Shown one piece after another: positions 1 to 6,160 of a stretch of DNA of 8,141 nt. The notes below the pieces were generated by a model. That model had not been told where the DNA came from. It saw nothing but the letters and a program-made list of their open reading frames with translations, and did no database searches. The DNA comes from an uncultured Eubacteriales bacterium. Lineage in GTDB: Bacteria > Bacillota > Clostridia > Christensenellales > Christensenellaceae. The position numbers and the translations under genes are program-made. The stretch's first letter is position 1. Each line of letters begins with the position of its first letter. Location: the NCBI GenBank assembly GCA_905193725.1, contig CAJJPW010000091.1:1-8141 (forward strand), given 5' to 3'.

Positions 1-52
1 CTATCAAATCCCTCATGGGGCTTAGGGAATTAATATCATTGGAGGTGAAACT

Positions 53-928
53 ATGCTGGACTTTCGCATCGAGTCCTTCTTAACGGTATGTCAAACCATG
101 AACTTCACAAAGGCGGCAGATTTGCTCCACATCACCCAGCCCGCTGTCTCTCAACACATCCGCACCCTAGAGCAGCAGTATGGAGCAAAACTCTTTTGCT
201 ATGCCGGTAAACAGCTGACCTTAACTCAGGCAGGCCATATGCTATTGCAAGCTGCTACCACCATGCGCCACGACCTCTTTCACCTGCAACAGGATATCCA
301 CCAACTCAATGCGCGCCGTCAGCTGCACTTTGGCGCTACATTGACCATTGGAGAATATATCATGCCAGTGCCTCTCGCCAGGCTGCTCCAGCAGGAGCCA
401 GAATTGCAGCTTCGCATGATCGTGGCCAACACTGCTGAGTTGCTTCAGCTGCTGGATGAGGGGCAAATTGAATTTGCCATTGTAGAGGGTTTTTTTGCCA
501 AGCAGGCCTATGACAGCCTCATCTATCGGAGAGAGCGGTATCTTCCTGTATGCGCCCCTGATTTTCCACTGCCTCCTTCCATATCCTCTTTAGAGAATCT
601 CCTTGAACAGCGCCTATTGGTCCGGGAGCCAGGCTCCGGCACCAGGGAAGTGTTAGAGCGCACCTTGGAAGAGCATAACCTGACCATCAAGGACTTCAGC
701 CGTCTCACCGAAATAGGAAGTCTGGGTGCCATCAAATCAATGGTATGTGCGGGCGCAGGAATCTCCTTTTTCTATCAACCAGTGATACAGGCAGAGCTAG
801 ACGCCGGGCATCTCCAGGAAATTCCAATTTCAGACTGCTCTATCACCCACAGCTTTGCCTTTCTCTGGCGCAAGGGCAGTGTTTTTGCCCCCTATTACCG
901 CCGGATGTATGCGCTGCTCCAGCCTTAG
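53..928 (+). CDS. LysR-family transcriptional regulator
   Basis: This is a cytoplasmic DNA-binding regulator of 291 residues, a normal length for the family. Residues 4-62 form the winged helix-turn-helix. It includes NFTKAADLLHITQPAVSQHI (17-36), the typical LysR recognition-helix pattern, and a wing ending at LTLTQAGHML. Residues about 90-288 form the periplasmic-binding-protein-like effector domain. Its REPGSGTREVLE motif (191-202) and the segment GAIKSMVCAGAGISF (225-239) are typical of the subgroup related to CysL/YeiE regulators. The ATG is preceded by GGAGGTGA at 41-48, so the start is secure. LysR proteins usually act as tetramers on a nearby or divergent promoter and respond to a small molecule. 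The effector cannot be read from sequence. The nearest downstream gene, a DUF6506-like protein, lies on the same strand 135 bases away, and any upstream target is outside the window. Confidence 0.95.
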   Translation: MLDFRIESFLTVCQTMNFTKAADLLHITQPAVSQHIRTLEQQYGAKLFCYAGKQLTLTQAGHMLLQAATTMRHDLFHLQQDIHQLNARRQLHFGATLTIGEYIMPVPLARLLQQEPELQLRMIVANTAELLQLLDEGQIEFAIVEGFFAKQAYDSLIYRRERYLPVCAPDFPLPPSISSLENLLEQRLLVREPGSGTREVLERTLEEHNLTIKDFSRLTEIGSLGAIKSMVCAGAGISFFYQPVIQAELDAGHLQEIPISDCSITHSFAFLWRKGSVFAPYYRRMYALLQP

Positions 929-997
929 ATTCTTGCACTTGTCCTCGCTCTACAGGGCTAAAAACATTGGCACCGCCTTTTTCAAAATCCACGTGTA

Positions 998-1026
998 TCG
1001 ACTCTTGCTTTAAATTGTGATAGGAT
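998..1026 (+). promoter_or_regulatory. Candidate extended -10 promoter of the DUF6506-like gene
   Basis: TCGACT at 998-1003 resembles a -35 box. After 17 bases comes TAGGAT at 1021-1026, preceded by TG at 1018-1019, which makes an extended -10 element (TGATAGGAT). Transcription would start near 1033, about 30 bases before the ATG. The boxes are partial matches, so this is suggestive only. Confidence 0.35.
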
Positions 1027-1063
1027 AGATTGCATAACAAATAAGTTTTAAAGAGGTGATCAC

Positions 1064-1348
1064 ATGAAGTTTGCATTTATCATTTGGGATAACTTTGACT
1101 TCCCCCAAGACAGAGCCGCAATTCACAGCGGATCTGCACAAATGGTAGGCGTCTCCAGTTTAGAAGAGGCCTGCATCGCCGCTCGGGAGTTATGCGATCA
1201 AGGAGTGGAATGTATCGAGCTTTGCGGTGCCTTTGGCGAAGACGGGGCCAGAAGAATCATCAGTGCCACCCACAATCGAATTCCCGTTGGCTATGTCACC
1301 CACTTGCCCGAGCAAGATGCCCTATATACAACAGTCTTTGGCAAGTAA
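1064..1348 (+). CDS. Small DUF6506-like protein
   Basis: A 94-residue soluble protein of unknown function. I recognise it as resembling the DUF6506 group from the conserved AIHSGSAQMVGVSSLEEA stretch (25-42), the cysteine-containing CIELCGAFGEDGARRI (45-60 region) and the C-terminal PVGYVTHLPEQDALY. This assignment is from memory and was not searched. The predicted pattern is alternating beta strands and helices with no signal peptide or membrane segment, so it is probably a compact cytoplasmic alpha/beta protein. AAAGAGGTGATC at 1050-1061 is an almost perfect match to the anti-Shine-Dalgarno sequence just before the ATG, which implies strong translation. It sits downstream of the LysR gene with its own likely promoter, so it may be that regulator's target. 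No catalytic residues can be named. Confidence 0.75.
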   Translation: MKFAFIIWDNFDFPQDRAAIHSGSAQMVGVSSLEEACIAARELCDQGVECIELCGAFGEDGARRIISATHNRIPVGYVTHLPEQDALYTTVFGK

Positions 1349-1577
1349 TTTTTAGTATGGCTACCACATCATGCTAGGTCGATTGCAATTGAAAAGCGGA
1401 GAGACTTCCCAAATTTTTATCCTCAGAAGATAACATCTTGCTCCCTATATCCCAGTCCTTTCGCTTATTCTAAAGCCCTAAAGCCGCGGCATGGATCCCA
1501 TCGGTACCTCTCCCCCAAGGGCAAAGCAAGATGTATCTAAGGAATGAGAGTTTTAGGGCCATAGAAAGTAAGTAAAT

Positions 1578-1602
1578 GGCAGTGGGGGTATGCCCCACTG
1601 CC
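1578..1602. repeat. Perfect 10-bp hairpin
   Basis: GGCAGTGGGG (1578-1587) and CCCCACTGCC (1593-1602) are exact reverse complements around the loop GTATG. The stem is GC-rich and should be stable in RNA. No T-run follows on the plus strand, so it is not a standard terminator for DUF6506. On the minus strand it is followed by a moderately T-rich stretch, but no minus-strand gene is seen to need it. It may be a leader structure of the downstream gene. Confidence 0.7.
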
Positions 1603-1674
1603 TCCTGTGGCCGGTGAAGTGATAGAAAGCCAGAAAACTATTTGCAGCAGCAAAGGAAGTGGCACACCCTCTTG

Positions 1675-1722
1675 CAATAAAATTTTTATTGTGTTAGCCT
1701 GAGTAAGAGAAGTAGCGCTACT
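1675..1722. promoter_or_regulatory. Two adjacent palindromes, possible operators
   Basis: CAATAAAA-T-TTTTATTG (1675-1691) is a perfect dyad around one base. AGTAGCGCTACT (1711-1722) is a perfect 12-base palindrome that extends by GAG/CTC if one base is bulged. They lie 15 and 61 bases before the AAGGAG ribosome binding site and start region of the amidase gene, a plausible place for repressor sites or a 5' leader hairpin. Function is inferred from position only. Confidence 0.4.
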
Positions 1723-1752
1723 CTCCAATATCAAATAAGGAGAGTAAATAAG

Positions 1753-2763
1753 ATGTATCATACGCATTGCAAGGGAACCCGCTACCAAATGGGATATGAG
1801 TACGGTTCCTCTCTATTCACTCGGGAAAAATATATTTTAGACAATACCCCACTTGCCATTACCTGTCAGAGACTGGACTTTGCCAAAGCCTGCCTTCCCC
1901 ATTATGAAAGGTGGTTCCCTGCCGTTTTGGATGAAATTCAGGGCATTGCCGATGGCCAACACTGCTCTTTTGAGCAGCTTATCGGCTTGCTCTTTTCCAT
2001 GTACTGCTTTGTGCCGGAAATTCACTGCTCCTGTTTTGCTGTTCGCAGCTGTGGAAATGTAATTTTTGGCAGAAACAGCGACTTTCTCACTTCTATGGAA
2101 AAACTCAATACCAACTGTCTCTACCGATTTTCCGACACCGGCTACGACTTTTGTGGCAACACCACTGCCTTTGTAGAAATGGAGGATGGTATCAATCAGT
2201 ACGGCCTTGCCATTGGCCTCACCTCGGTCTACCCCTCTGTCTTACAACCCGGGCTCAATGCGGGGATGATATTGCGACTAATTCTAGAGACGTGCTCTAG
2301 CGTCTCTCAGGCCATGCATCTCATAGACCGGCTCCCCCTCGCCTCTAGCCAGACCTTTGTGTTGGCAGATTCCCATGAGATCGCCCTGGTGGAGTGCAAT
2401 GCAGAGAGGATGGAGATCCTCCGTCCTACTCAGCCTGACGCTTGGGTGTGCTCCACCAATGTGTTTCACCTGCCCAGCATGCAGTCATACCACTGTGCTT
2501 TGGAGGACAACTGGCAGGCCGAAGAGAGATATCAGACCATATGCCACTCCCTTGCCCATGGACAACATCCATTTACTGCGCAAACGGCAATGGACATTTT
2601 GGCCGGCAAGGAAGGATTTCTCTGCCAATACGATCGGAACGCCGGCAGAGACACGGTTTGGTCTGTCGTGTGCGACTTGGCTCATCAAAAGCTCTATCGT
2701 GCGGAAGGCAATCCCAGCCGAAAACCCTTTAGGGAGGATCGCCGATTTTCCTTTATCTTATGA
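1753..2763 (+). CDS. C45-type Ntn-hydrolase / AAT-family amidase
   Basis: A 336-residue protein of the acyl-CoA:6-aminopenicillanic acid acyltransferase / linear amide C-N hydrolase fold. These enzymes cut themselves before a cysteine, which becomes the N-terminal nucleophile acting on amide bonds. The nucleophile is most likely C92 in HCSCFAV (91-97). GNVIFGRNSDF (101-111) follows, with D110 18 residues after the cysteine. INQYGLAIGL (147-156) and CSTNVFHLPSM (233-243), with the family Asn at N236, come next. The late TVWSVVCDLAHQKLYRAEG (301-319) is the usual C-terminal strand pair. Cleavage would leave a 91-residue alpha chain. There is no signal peptide, so it is probably cytoplasmic. AAGGAG at 1737-1742 supports the ATG. 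C94, two residues after C92, makes the nucleophile choice slightly ambiguous. Substrate is unknown: acylated amino acids, peptide amides, bile-salt-like conjugates or beta-lactam-like amides are all possible within the fold. It stands alone, with no linked transporter or synthase. Confidence 0.85.
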   Translation: MYHTHCKGTRYQMGYEYGSSLFTREKYILDNTPLAITCQRLDFAKACLPHYERWFPAVLDEIQGIADGQHCSFEQLIGLLFSMYCFVPEIHCSCFAVRSCGNVIFGRNSDFLTSMEKLNTNCLYRFSDTGYDFCGNTTAFVEMEDGINQYGLAIGLTSVYPSVLQPGLNAGMILRLILETCSSVSQAMHLIDRLPLASSQTFVLADSHEIALVECNAERMEILRPTQPDAWVCSTNVFHLPSMQSYHCALEDNWQAEERYQTICHSLAHGQHPFTAQTAMDILAGKEGFLCQYDRNAGRDTVWSVVCDLAHQKLYRAEGNPSRKPFREDRRFSFIL

Positions 2764-2817
2764 TTAATGTTCTTTTCTAAGTGGATGATTTTATAAAAAC
2801 TTAATTAGCTTTACAGG

Positions 2818-2856
2818 GGCAATGTTCCTATTTTTCACGGTCATTGCCTTTGTTTA
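2818..2856 (+). terminator. Candidate terminator of the amidase gene
   Basis: GGCAATG (2818-2824) pairs with CATTGCC (2842-2848) across a 17-base loop, then TTTGTTTA follows. It lies 55 bases after the amidase stop codon. The loop is long and the stem short, so termination strength is uncertain. Confidence 0.5.
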
Positions 2857-3071
2857 GGTTTTGACTTTTTTTATTCGCTATAGAATACCAATATGAAAAG
2901 TATACTATTGCAGCTATATCAAGAGCTTCCTACAAGATTTTCTTTAGAGCGATATGATTGTCTCGGGTGTATTCTCAGCCTCCCATATTACTTCCTAAAT
3001 AGTAGCTCTTTATTCAATGATAAATTCACTTCTTATAAAAAATGGGGCTTTCATACACCACATATTCTCGT

Positions 3072-3118
3072 TTTTACAAAAAACGGCGATTTGAATGATC
3101 CCTTCACAACCGCCGTTT
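3072..3118 (-). terminator. Intrinsic terminator of the DUF4097 lipoprotein gene
   Basis: AAACGGCG (3081-3088) and CGCCGTTT (3111-3118) are exact inverted repeats. Read on the minus strand, the stem is followed by a run of six T, then GTAAAA, the classic intrinsic terminator form. It begins 45 bases past the lipoprotein stop codon. On the plus strand only TTTATT follows, so the minus orientation is preferred. Confidence 0.75.
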
Positions 3119-3162
3119 ATTCGTATTCTCCAGCCGCAAAATAGCAGTTTTCAGAATTACAA

Positions 3163-3825
3163 TTAATCGTTTACAAACTCAATATTGACATCGCCATTAT
3201 TACAGGACACATTGAGCGTCTTATCGCCGCTGTCTTTCTTGCCCGGCAGATTGCTCTCCCCCTTTTTAATTTTGGACTGAATGGCGAAATCATCATAGCT
3301 TCCCATAATGGCGCCGGAAATGTCCCCGTTTTTAGCACTCAGGGTCAAGGCATTGCCCACATCTAAAGTTCCAAAGGTAATATTTCCTCCGTTGGAGGAA
3401 AGGCTAATGCTTCCGGCTACAGCCAGTGCTGAAAGCGTGATATCCTCGTTTGTGGTGGACAGTGTAAGGTTTTCTAACTGTGCGTTCGGTATCTGCAAGG
3501 AGATTTTCCGATCTTTAGCAGCGGGTTTGAACCCAATATAATCCGTCCACTCTTTATTGCTGGCACTGGTCATGGTCAGCACCTGGTCGTCAGAGACAGA
3601 AATCTCATAATATTCCTTGCTGTTTTCGGAATATTGAATGTGGACTTGCTCGTCTGGGGACAAGGAAACTTCAATTTCTCTATCCTGTACATCGAGGTTG
3701 ATTTTGTTGACCGCCGTATCCGGCGTATAGCTTCTTTCCTCAAAGGGTTCGCTGCCATTCGAGCAACCTGCCAAAACAAAACAGCCTAGCACAAGGCATA
3801 ATAAGAGTGAAATTATTTTTTTCAT
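3163..3825 (-). CDS. DUF4097-type beta-strand lipoprotein
   Basis: A 220-residue exported lipoprotein. Residues 1-20 form a lipoprotein signal (charged MKK, hydrophobic core ISLLLCLVLGCFV) ending in the lipobox LAGC, with C21 as the lipidated cysteine. It should be anchored to the outer face of the membrane. The mature part is a repeating beta-strand ladder of the DUF4097 putative-adhesin type, with successive rungs LTLSTTNEDITL (120-131), ISLSSNGGNITF (140-151), LTLSAKNGDISG (160-171) and LNVSCNNGDVNIEF (204-217). The recurring N-G-D/N-I turns are diagnostic. The family occurs in envelope-stress or PadR/HAAS-linked operons in Firmicutes, but no such partner is visible here. GGAGG at 3833-3837 (complement) sets the ATG start. 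Only 24 bases separate it from the upstream broken acetyltransferase gene on the same strand, so the two were probably co-transcribed. The molecular role is unknown. Confidence 0.85.
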   Translation of the reverse strand: MKKIISLLLCLVLGCFVLAGCSNGSEPFEERSYTPDTAVNKINLDVQDREIEVSLSPDEQVHIQYSENSKEYYEISVSDDQVLTMTSASNKEWTDYIGFKPAAKDRKISLQIPNAQLENLTLSTTNEDITLSALAVAGSISLSSNGGNITFGTLDVGNALTLSAKNGDISGAIMGSYDDFAIQSKIKKGESNLPGKKDSGDKTLNVSCNNGDVNIEFVND

Positions 3826-3849
3826 AGTGATCCCTCCATAATTTATAGA

Positions 3850-4283
3850 TTAAAATTCTAATTCTAGTGCATAGTAGCATTCATCATGATCAATCTTTCC
3901 CGTGAACCGAAATCCAAAAGAAAGACATCGCTTTTTAGCAATATGATCTGCGTCATCTATCATGAAAATTACTTCCTTAACGCCTTGAATTTTTAGACCT
4001 TGCAAGACATACTCCAAGACTTTTTTCCCAAGCCCTTTTTGTTGAAACCTATCATCTATCATAAAACGGCAAATGGTTGCAGTATCCGCTTGATTTTCGT
4101 CCCGCTGATACATAAAGAAACCAATGAGCACATTGCATTGGAGTGTATTCCTGGATTATATTTTGCTTTCGCTAGGGAAACTGTGTTGCAACAGGAATGT
4201 CCCTTCATTATCGTACCAATGCTATTCGTCAACTCGCACACGTTCAATATATTTTGTGCGTCAACCTCTTTTATGCGGGTCAT
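3850..4283 (-). pseudogene. Frameshifted GNAT acetyltransferase (PaiA/SpeG-like)
   Basis: Two overlapping minus-strand frames together give one Gcn5-related N-acetyltransferase. The first part, from the ATG at 4283-4281, begins MTRIKEVDAQNILNVCEL and includes NTVSLAKAKYNP (33-44), as in polyamine-type acetyltransferases. It runs to about 4134 and then loses homology. The second part, in another frame from about 4131, reads LIGFFMYQRDE, then CRFMIDDRFQQKGLGKKVLE, which carries the acetyl-CoA-binding Q/R-x-x-G-x-G/A site (QQKGLG), and ends CLSFGFRFTGKIDHDECYYA, the usual C-terminal strand. The break lies at 4128-4136, where family members have a few extra residues before the GF motif. A small out-of-frame deletion is therefore likelier than a single-base slip. 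The second frame could restart at GTG 4131-4129, but it would lack the N-terminal half of the fold. The gene is probably inactive and lies in front of the DUF4097 gene. Confidence 0.8.
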
Positions 4284-4312
4284 AGCTATCTCTCTTATCT
4301 ATAAAATTTTTC

Positions 4313-4341
4313 TAGTTTTTCGCAATATCCTATGCTAAAAT
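4313..4341 (+). promoter_or_regulatory. Candidate extended -10 promoter of the MerR-type gene
   Basis: TGCTAAAAT at 4333-4341 is an extended -10 element with TAAAAT as the hexamer. The -35 region at 4313-4318 (TAGTTT) is poor, which is tolerated with an extended -10. Transcription would begin near 4348, immediately before the palindrome at 4351-4371. A standard MerR promoter would place the dyad between -35 and -10; here it lies downstream. Confidence 0.45.
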
Positions 4342-4350
4342 AAATGATAA

Positions 4351-4371
4351 ACTTTTGTGTAACACAAAAGT
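4351..4371. promoter_or_regulatory. Perfect 21-base palindrome, likely operator
   Basis: ACTTTTGTGT (4351-4360) and ACACAAAAGT (4362-4371) are exact reverse complements around a single A. The site overlaps the expected transcription start and ends two bases before the AATAGGAG ribosome binding site of the MerR-type gene. It is a good candidate for autoregulatory binding by the dimeric regulator, although a short mRNA hairpin that masks the ribosome site is also possible. Confidence 0.65.
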
Positions 4372-4372
4372 C

Positions 4373-4380
4373 AATAGGAG
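4373..4380 (+). promoter_or_regulatory. Ribosome binding site that fixes the MerR start
   Basis: AATAGGAG lies 10 bases before ATG 4391. The frame is open further upstream to a TTG at 4355, but that codon sits inside the palindrome and has no ribosome binding site, so 4391 is the start. Confidence 0.8.
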
Positions 4381-4390
4381 AAAAATAAAA

Positions 4391-5182
4391 ATGAAGAAAT
4401 ATTTTTCAGTAGGAGAAGCGGCGAAAGCCGTTCATACAACCAGCGAAACGCTGCGGCATTATGACCGCATCGGATTAGTGAAGCCGAGCAAAAAAGACGA
4501 ATGGACCAATTATCGCTATTATACCCAGCAGGACATTGTCCGGTTGAATACAGTGAGGGCTTTGCAGCAGATGGACTTGCCTTTGCAGGAGATCAAAAAG
4601 GTTTTGGAGTATGACGATCTCCAAAAAATTGTGGACTTTTTAGCGCAAGCGGAAAAAAAGGCCGATGAAAAAATAGCCGCATTGCAGTACAGTAAGTCAA
4701 AAATCCAATTGGCAAAAGCGGACTATGAGAAAAAGTTACAGGCGCAGCAAAAACAGCAAAAGCTGGAGAGCGTTTTTATCAGGGAGTGTCCGGACCGGGT
4801 AATTTTGCTTTCCGATACCTTAGAGGAGCCCACCCTGGATAATCTTTGGAATTATCTGGGCCATTTCTACAAGAAAGTAACCCCCGCCCTCAAAGAGCAA
4901 TTTTCCTTTGAGGATTTAGCTGGCATATACACCGCAAATGGAATCACAAGGCTCTTTGCCGTTTGTATTCGGTATGTGGATATCGATGGATTAAAGGTAT
5001 TGCCAAAAGGAAGATATCTATGCGCTAACTGTACGGAAGAAAATAGAAAGCAAACGCTAGAGGGGTTAATACACATCGCTCAAACCCAATATAGTGTTGA
5101 ACCGACATTTACAGTGCAGTTAATCGTAGTATCGGGCATTTTGCACTGGAATTATGAAGTACAGGTCTATATTGGTAGCTAA
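4391..5182 (+). CDS. MerR-family regulator with GyrI-like effector domain
   Basis: A 263-residue one-component sensor with BmrR-like architecture. Residues 4-42 form the MerR helix-turn-helix: FSVGEAAKAVHTTSETLRHY, then DRIGLVKPSK and the wing NYRYYTQQDIVRL. A long charged helix at about 75-127, rich in K, Q and A, is the dimerising coiled coil. Residues about 128-263 form a GyrI/AraC effector-binding-like domain, including VLPKGRYLCANC (203-214) and the terminal ILHWNYEVQVYIGS (250-263), which places an aromatic/acidic pair (W, Y, E) in the usual drug-binding position. Such proteins bind cationic or hydrophobic compounds and control efflux or detoxification genes by twisting the promoter. 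No transporter follows within the window, so the target is probably itself, the divergent acetyltransferase region or a distant gene. The palindrome at 4351-4371 suggests autoregulation. Confidence 0.93.
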   Translation: MKKYFSVGEAAKAVHTTSETLRHYDRIGLVKPSKKDEWTNYRYYTQQDIVRLNTVRALQQMDLPLQEIKKVLEYDDLQKIVDFLAQAEKKADEKIAALQYSKSKIQLAKADYEKKLQAQQKQQKLESVFIRECPDRVILLSDTLEEPTLDNLWNYLGHFYKKVTPALKEQFSFEDLAGIYTANGITRLFAVCIRYVDIDGLKVLPKGRYLCANCTEENRKQTLEGLIHIAQTQYSVEPTFTVQLIVVSGILHWNYEVQVYIGS

Positions 5183-5256
5183 AACATCAAGGCTAGACTG
5201 GGTAACGTTTTAGGCATAAACAATCGCAGACCGTTTGCAGCTTGTTGCGACTATAT

Positions 5257-5292
5257 GAAAAGAAACAGCACCGTTTATATCATGCTGTTTCT
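5257..5292 (-). terminator. Terminator of the minus-strand KilA-N cassette
   Basis: AGAAACAGCA (5261-5270) and TGCTGTTTCT (5283-5292) are exact inverted repeats with a 12-base loop. On the minus strand the stem runs directly into TTTTCAT, as an intrinsic terminator should. On the plus strand no T-run follows for over ten bases, so it is a weaker candidate for ending the MerR transcript. It may work in both directions. Confidence 0.65.
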
Positions 5293-5298
5293 ATGGGG

Positions 5299-5517
5299 CT
5301 ATTTCATTTTTATGTTCCCACACTTCATATCAATGCCTGCCGACACGCTGATATCGTCCCAGGTGCGCGTATTCTAGAAGTTATCACCCTCAACGTCAAA
5401 CACCACACAGGGCGGGAAAGTACCTAAATCTAAAAACTTCTACAGGGTTTCTCTCTGCAACAACGCGCGCGACCGTCTCGACGGTATTATCTCTTTCCCA
5501 CAAAACATATACAAATC
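5299..5517 (-). pseudogene. Possible gene remnant interrupted by TAG codons
   Basis: Directly after the TAG stop of the membrane-protein gene (5520-5518), the same frame continues for 72 codons with no TAA or TGA. It meets TAG at 5442-5440, 5376-5374 and 5301-5299. The readable pieces are MFCGKEIIPSRRSRALLQ, then KFLDLGTFPPCVVFDVEG with DNF, then NTRTWDDISVSAGIDMKCGN ending IKMK. The last piece ends seven bases before the hairpin terminator, where a genuine gene end would lie. I do not recognise the family; the cysteines could hint at metal binding. A decayed 3' end of a foreign or ancestral gene is the simplest reading. Chance open frame is the main alternative, since the opposite strand is also partly open. 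Confidence 0.35.
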
Positions 5518-6141
5518 CTACTTTATTTTAAATTCCTCTTTTAATTTCAACTCGTCTACCAACTTATTATTTGCATTCATAAATTCTTCTCTATTTACTT
5601 CATAATCAGTTAAACGCATTTGAAACCATAACTCAGGACTTACGGAAATTTCCGTGACATCATACTTAATTTGAGTTGCTAATAAAACATAAAATGACAT
5701 CATTCTATACTTATTTAAAGGAATAATTTCCCCATTTGCAGCATAATTTTCTTTTTGCATTAAGGATACTATCTCTATGGATTTTTCCGTTCCATAAGAA
5801 TATATCGTATTCATAATCTCTTTAAAGTGTTTAAAATTTTGTTCGATTATTTTCTTCTTTTGAGTTTCATTTTTTATTTTTCCTGACTCTATCATTTCGT
5901 CCATTAGAACAAGTACTTCATATGGCATCGTGGACATTTTTTCTAAAGCTACGCTATCTCGTTGCCGCTTTAATGCGTTTTTGAAATTTTTCTTCATAGA
6001 AGCATTTGTTACAATAAACCCAATAATTGAAATTATTCCTGTTACCAACGCGGTAATAATTGTTCCTTTTAAATCATCACTCATGCCACTACTTTCATTT
6101 GCCAAATAAGCAGTCATGCTTAACAAACCCATATATTTCAT
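5518..6141 (-). CDS. Single-pass membrane protein of unknown function
   Basis: I do not recognise this 207-residue protein. One clear transmembrane helix lies at about residues 26-47 (GTIITALVTGIISIIGFIV). It is followed by a basic stretch (MKKNFKNALKRQR, 49-61), which by the positive-inside rule places the large C-terminal part in the cytoplasm. That part (62-207) is mostly helical and charged, with KIKNETQKKKIIEQNFKHF (88-106) looking coiled-coil-like. The ATG at 6141 is preceded by GAGGGG four bases away and lies 19 bases after the KilA-N stop codon, so the two are very probably co-translated. A second ATG at residue 20 is possible but has a weaker site. Base composition is strongly AT-rich (18 G/C of 60 at 5581-5640), as in the KilA-N gene and unlike rlmD. 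It might anchor or execute a function sensed by the KilA-N protein; this is inference only. Confidence 0.75.
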   Translation of the reverse strand: MKYMGLLSMTAYLANESSGMSDDLKGTIITALVTGIISIIGFIVTNASMKKNFKNALKRQRDSVALEKMSTMPYEVLVLMDEMIESGKIKNETQKKKIIEQNFKHFKEIMNTIYSYGTEKSIEIVSLMQKENYAANGEIIPLNKYRMMSFYVLLATQIKYDVTEISVSPELWFQMRLTDYEVNREEFMNANNKLVDELKLKEEFKIK

Positions 6142-6160
6142 GCTACCCCTCTATACTTTC

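Larger units (their letters stand above)
1349..1752. other. Long intergenic region with several dyads
   Basis: No credible coding sequence lies in these 404 bases. They contain a perfect 10-bp hairpin with a 5-base loop (1578-1602), a 17-base AT palindrome (1675-1691) and a 12-base palindrome AGTAGCGCTACT (1711-1722). A distant 10-bp inverted repeat pairs ACATCTTGCT (1433-1442) with AGCAAGATGT (1525-1534). The last three groups lie upstream of the amidase gene and may be regulatory. No known riboswitch or T-box consensus was recognised. Confidence 0.5.
2764..3162. other. Convergent intergenic region
   Basis: These 399 bases separate the plus-strand amidase from the minus-strand lipoprotein. 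I see a candidate terminator for each: 2818-2856 on plus and 3072-3118 on minus. An 83-codon open frame in between lacks a ribosome binding site and runs through the minus-strand terminator, so I do not call it a gene. Nothing else is recognisable. Confidence 0.6.
5183..5517. other. Gap holding a terminator and decayed coding sequence
   Basis: No intact gene is present in these 335 bases. Positions 5183-5260 show nothing recognisable. Positions 5261-5292 form a strong inverted repeat. Positions 5299-5517 hold a minus-strand frame broken only by TAG codons, listed separately. Within it, 5461-5484 is a GC-rich patch containing ACCGTC-TC-GACGGT (5472-5485), unlike the AT-rich genes to the right. 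Confidence 0.6.

Noticed and set aside
1..52. Short inverted repeat TCCCT/AGGGA and a TAATAT box before the LysR gene
   Set aside because: The stem is only five bases and the -10-like box would put transcription start on the ribosome site with no -35 match.
745..1020. Plus-strand frame overlapping the end of the LysR gene
   Set aside because: It overlaps the well-supported LysR gene in another frame and has no homology I recognise.
1302..1352. Terminator at the end of the DUF6506-like gene from ACTTGCC/GGCAAGT
   Set aside because: The seven-base stem has a 31-base loop inside the coding sequence, too weak to call although a T-run follows.
1537..1788. 83-codon minus-strand open frame upstream of the amidase
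   Set aside because: It overlaps the amidase start and ribosome site, crosses the perfect hairpin and shows no protein family.
2893..3144. 83-codon plus-strand open frame between the amidase and the lipoprotein
   Set aside because: It has no ribosome binding site, shows no recognisable family and runs through the minus-strand terminator hairpin at 3081-3118.
4110..4150. Programmed frameshifting in the acetyltransferase gene
   Set aside because: No slippery heptamer or downstream pseudoknot is visible, and residues seem missing at the junction, which fits a deletion.
4355..4390. Twelve-codon N-terminal extension of the MerR protein from TTG
   Set aside because: The TTG lies inside the palindrome with no ribosome site, while ATG 4391 has AATAGGAG and begins the standard MerR N-terminus.
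5242..5427. 61-codon plus-strand open frame after the MerR gene
   Set aside because: It begins at a non-ATG codon without a ribosome site, spans the inverted repeat at 5261-5292 and overlaps the minus-strand remnant.
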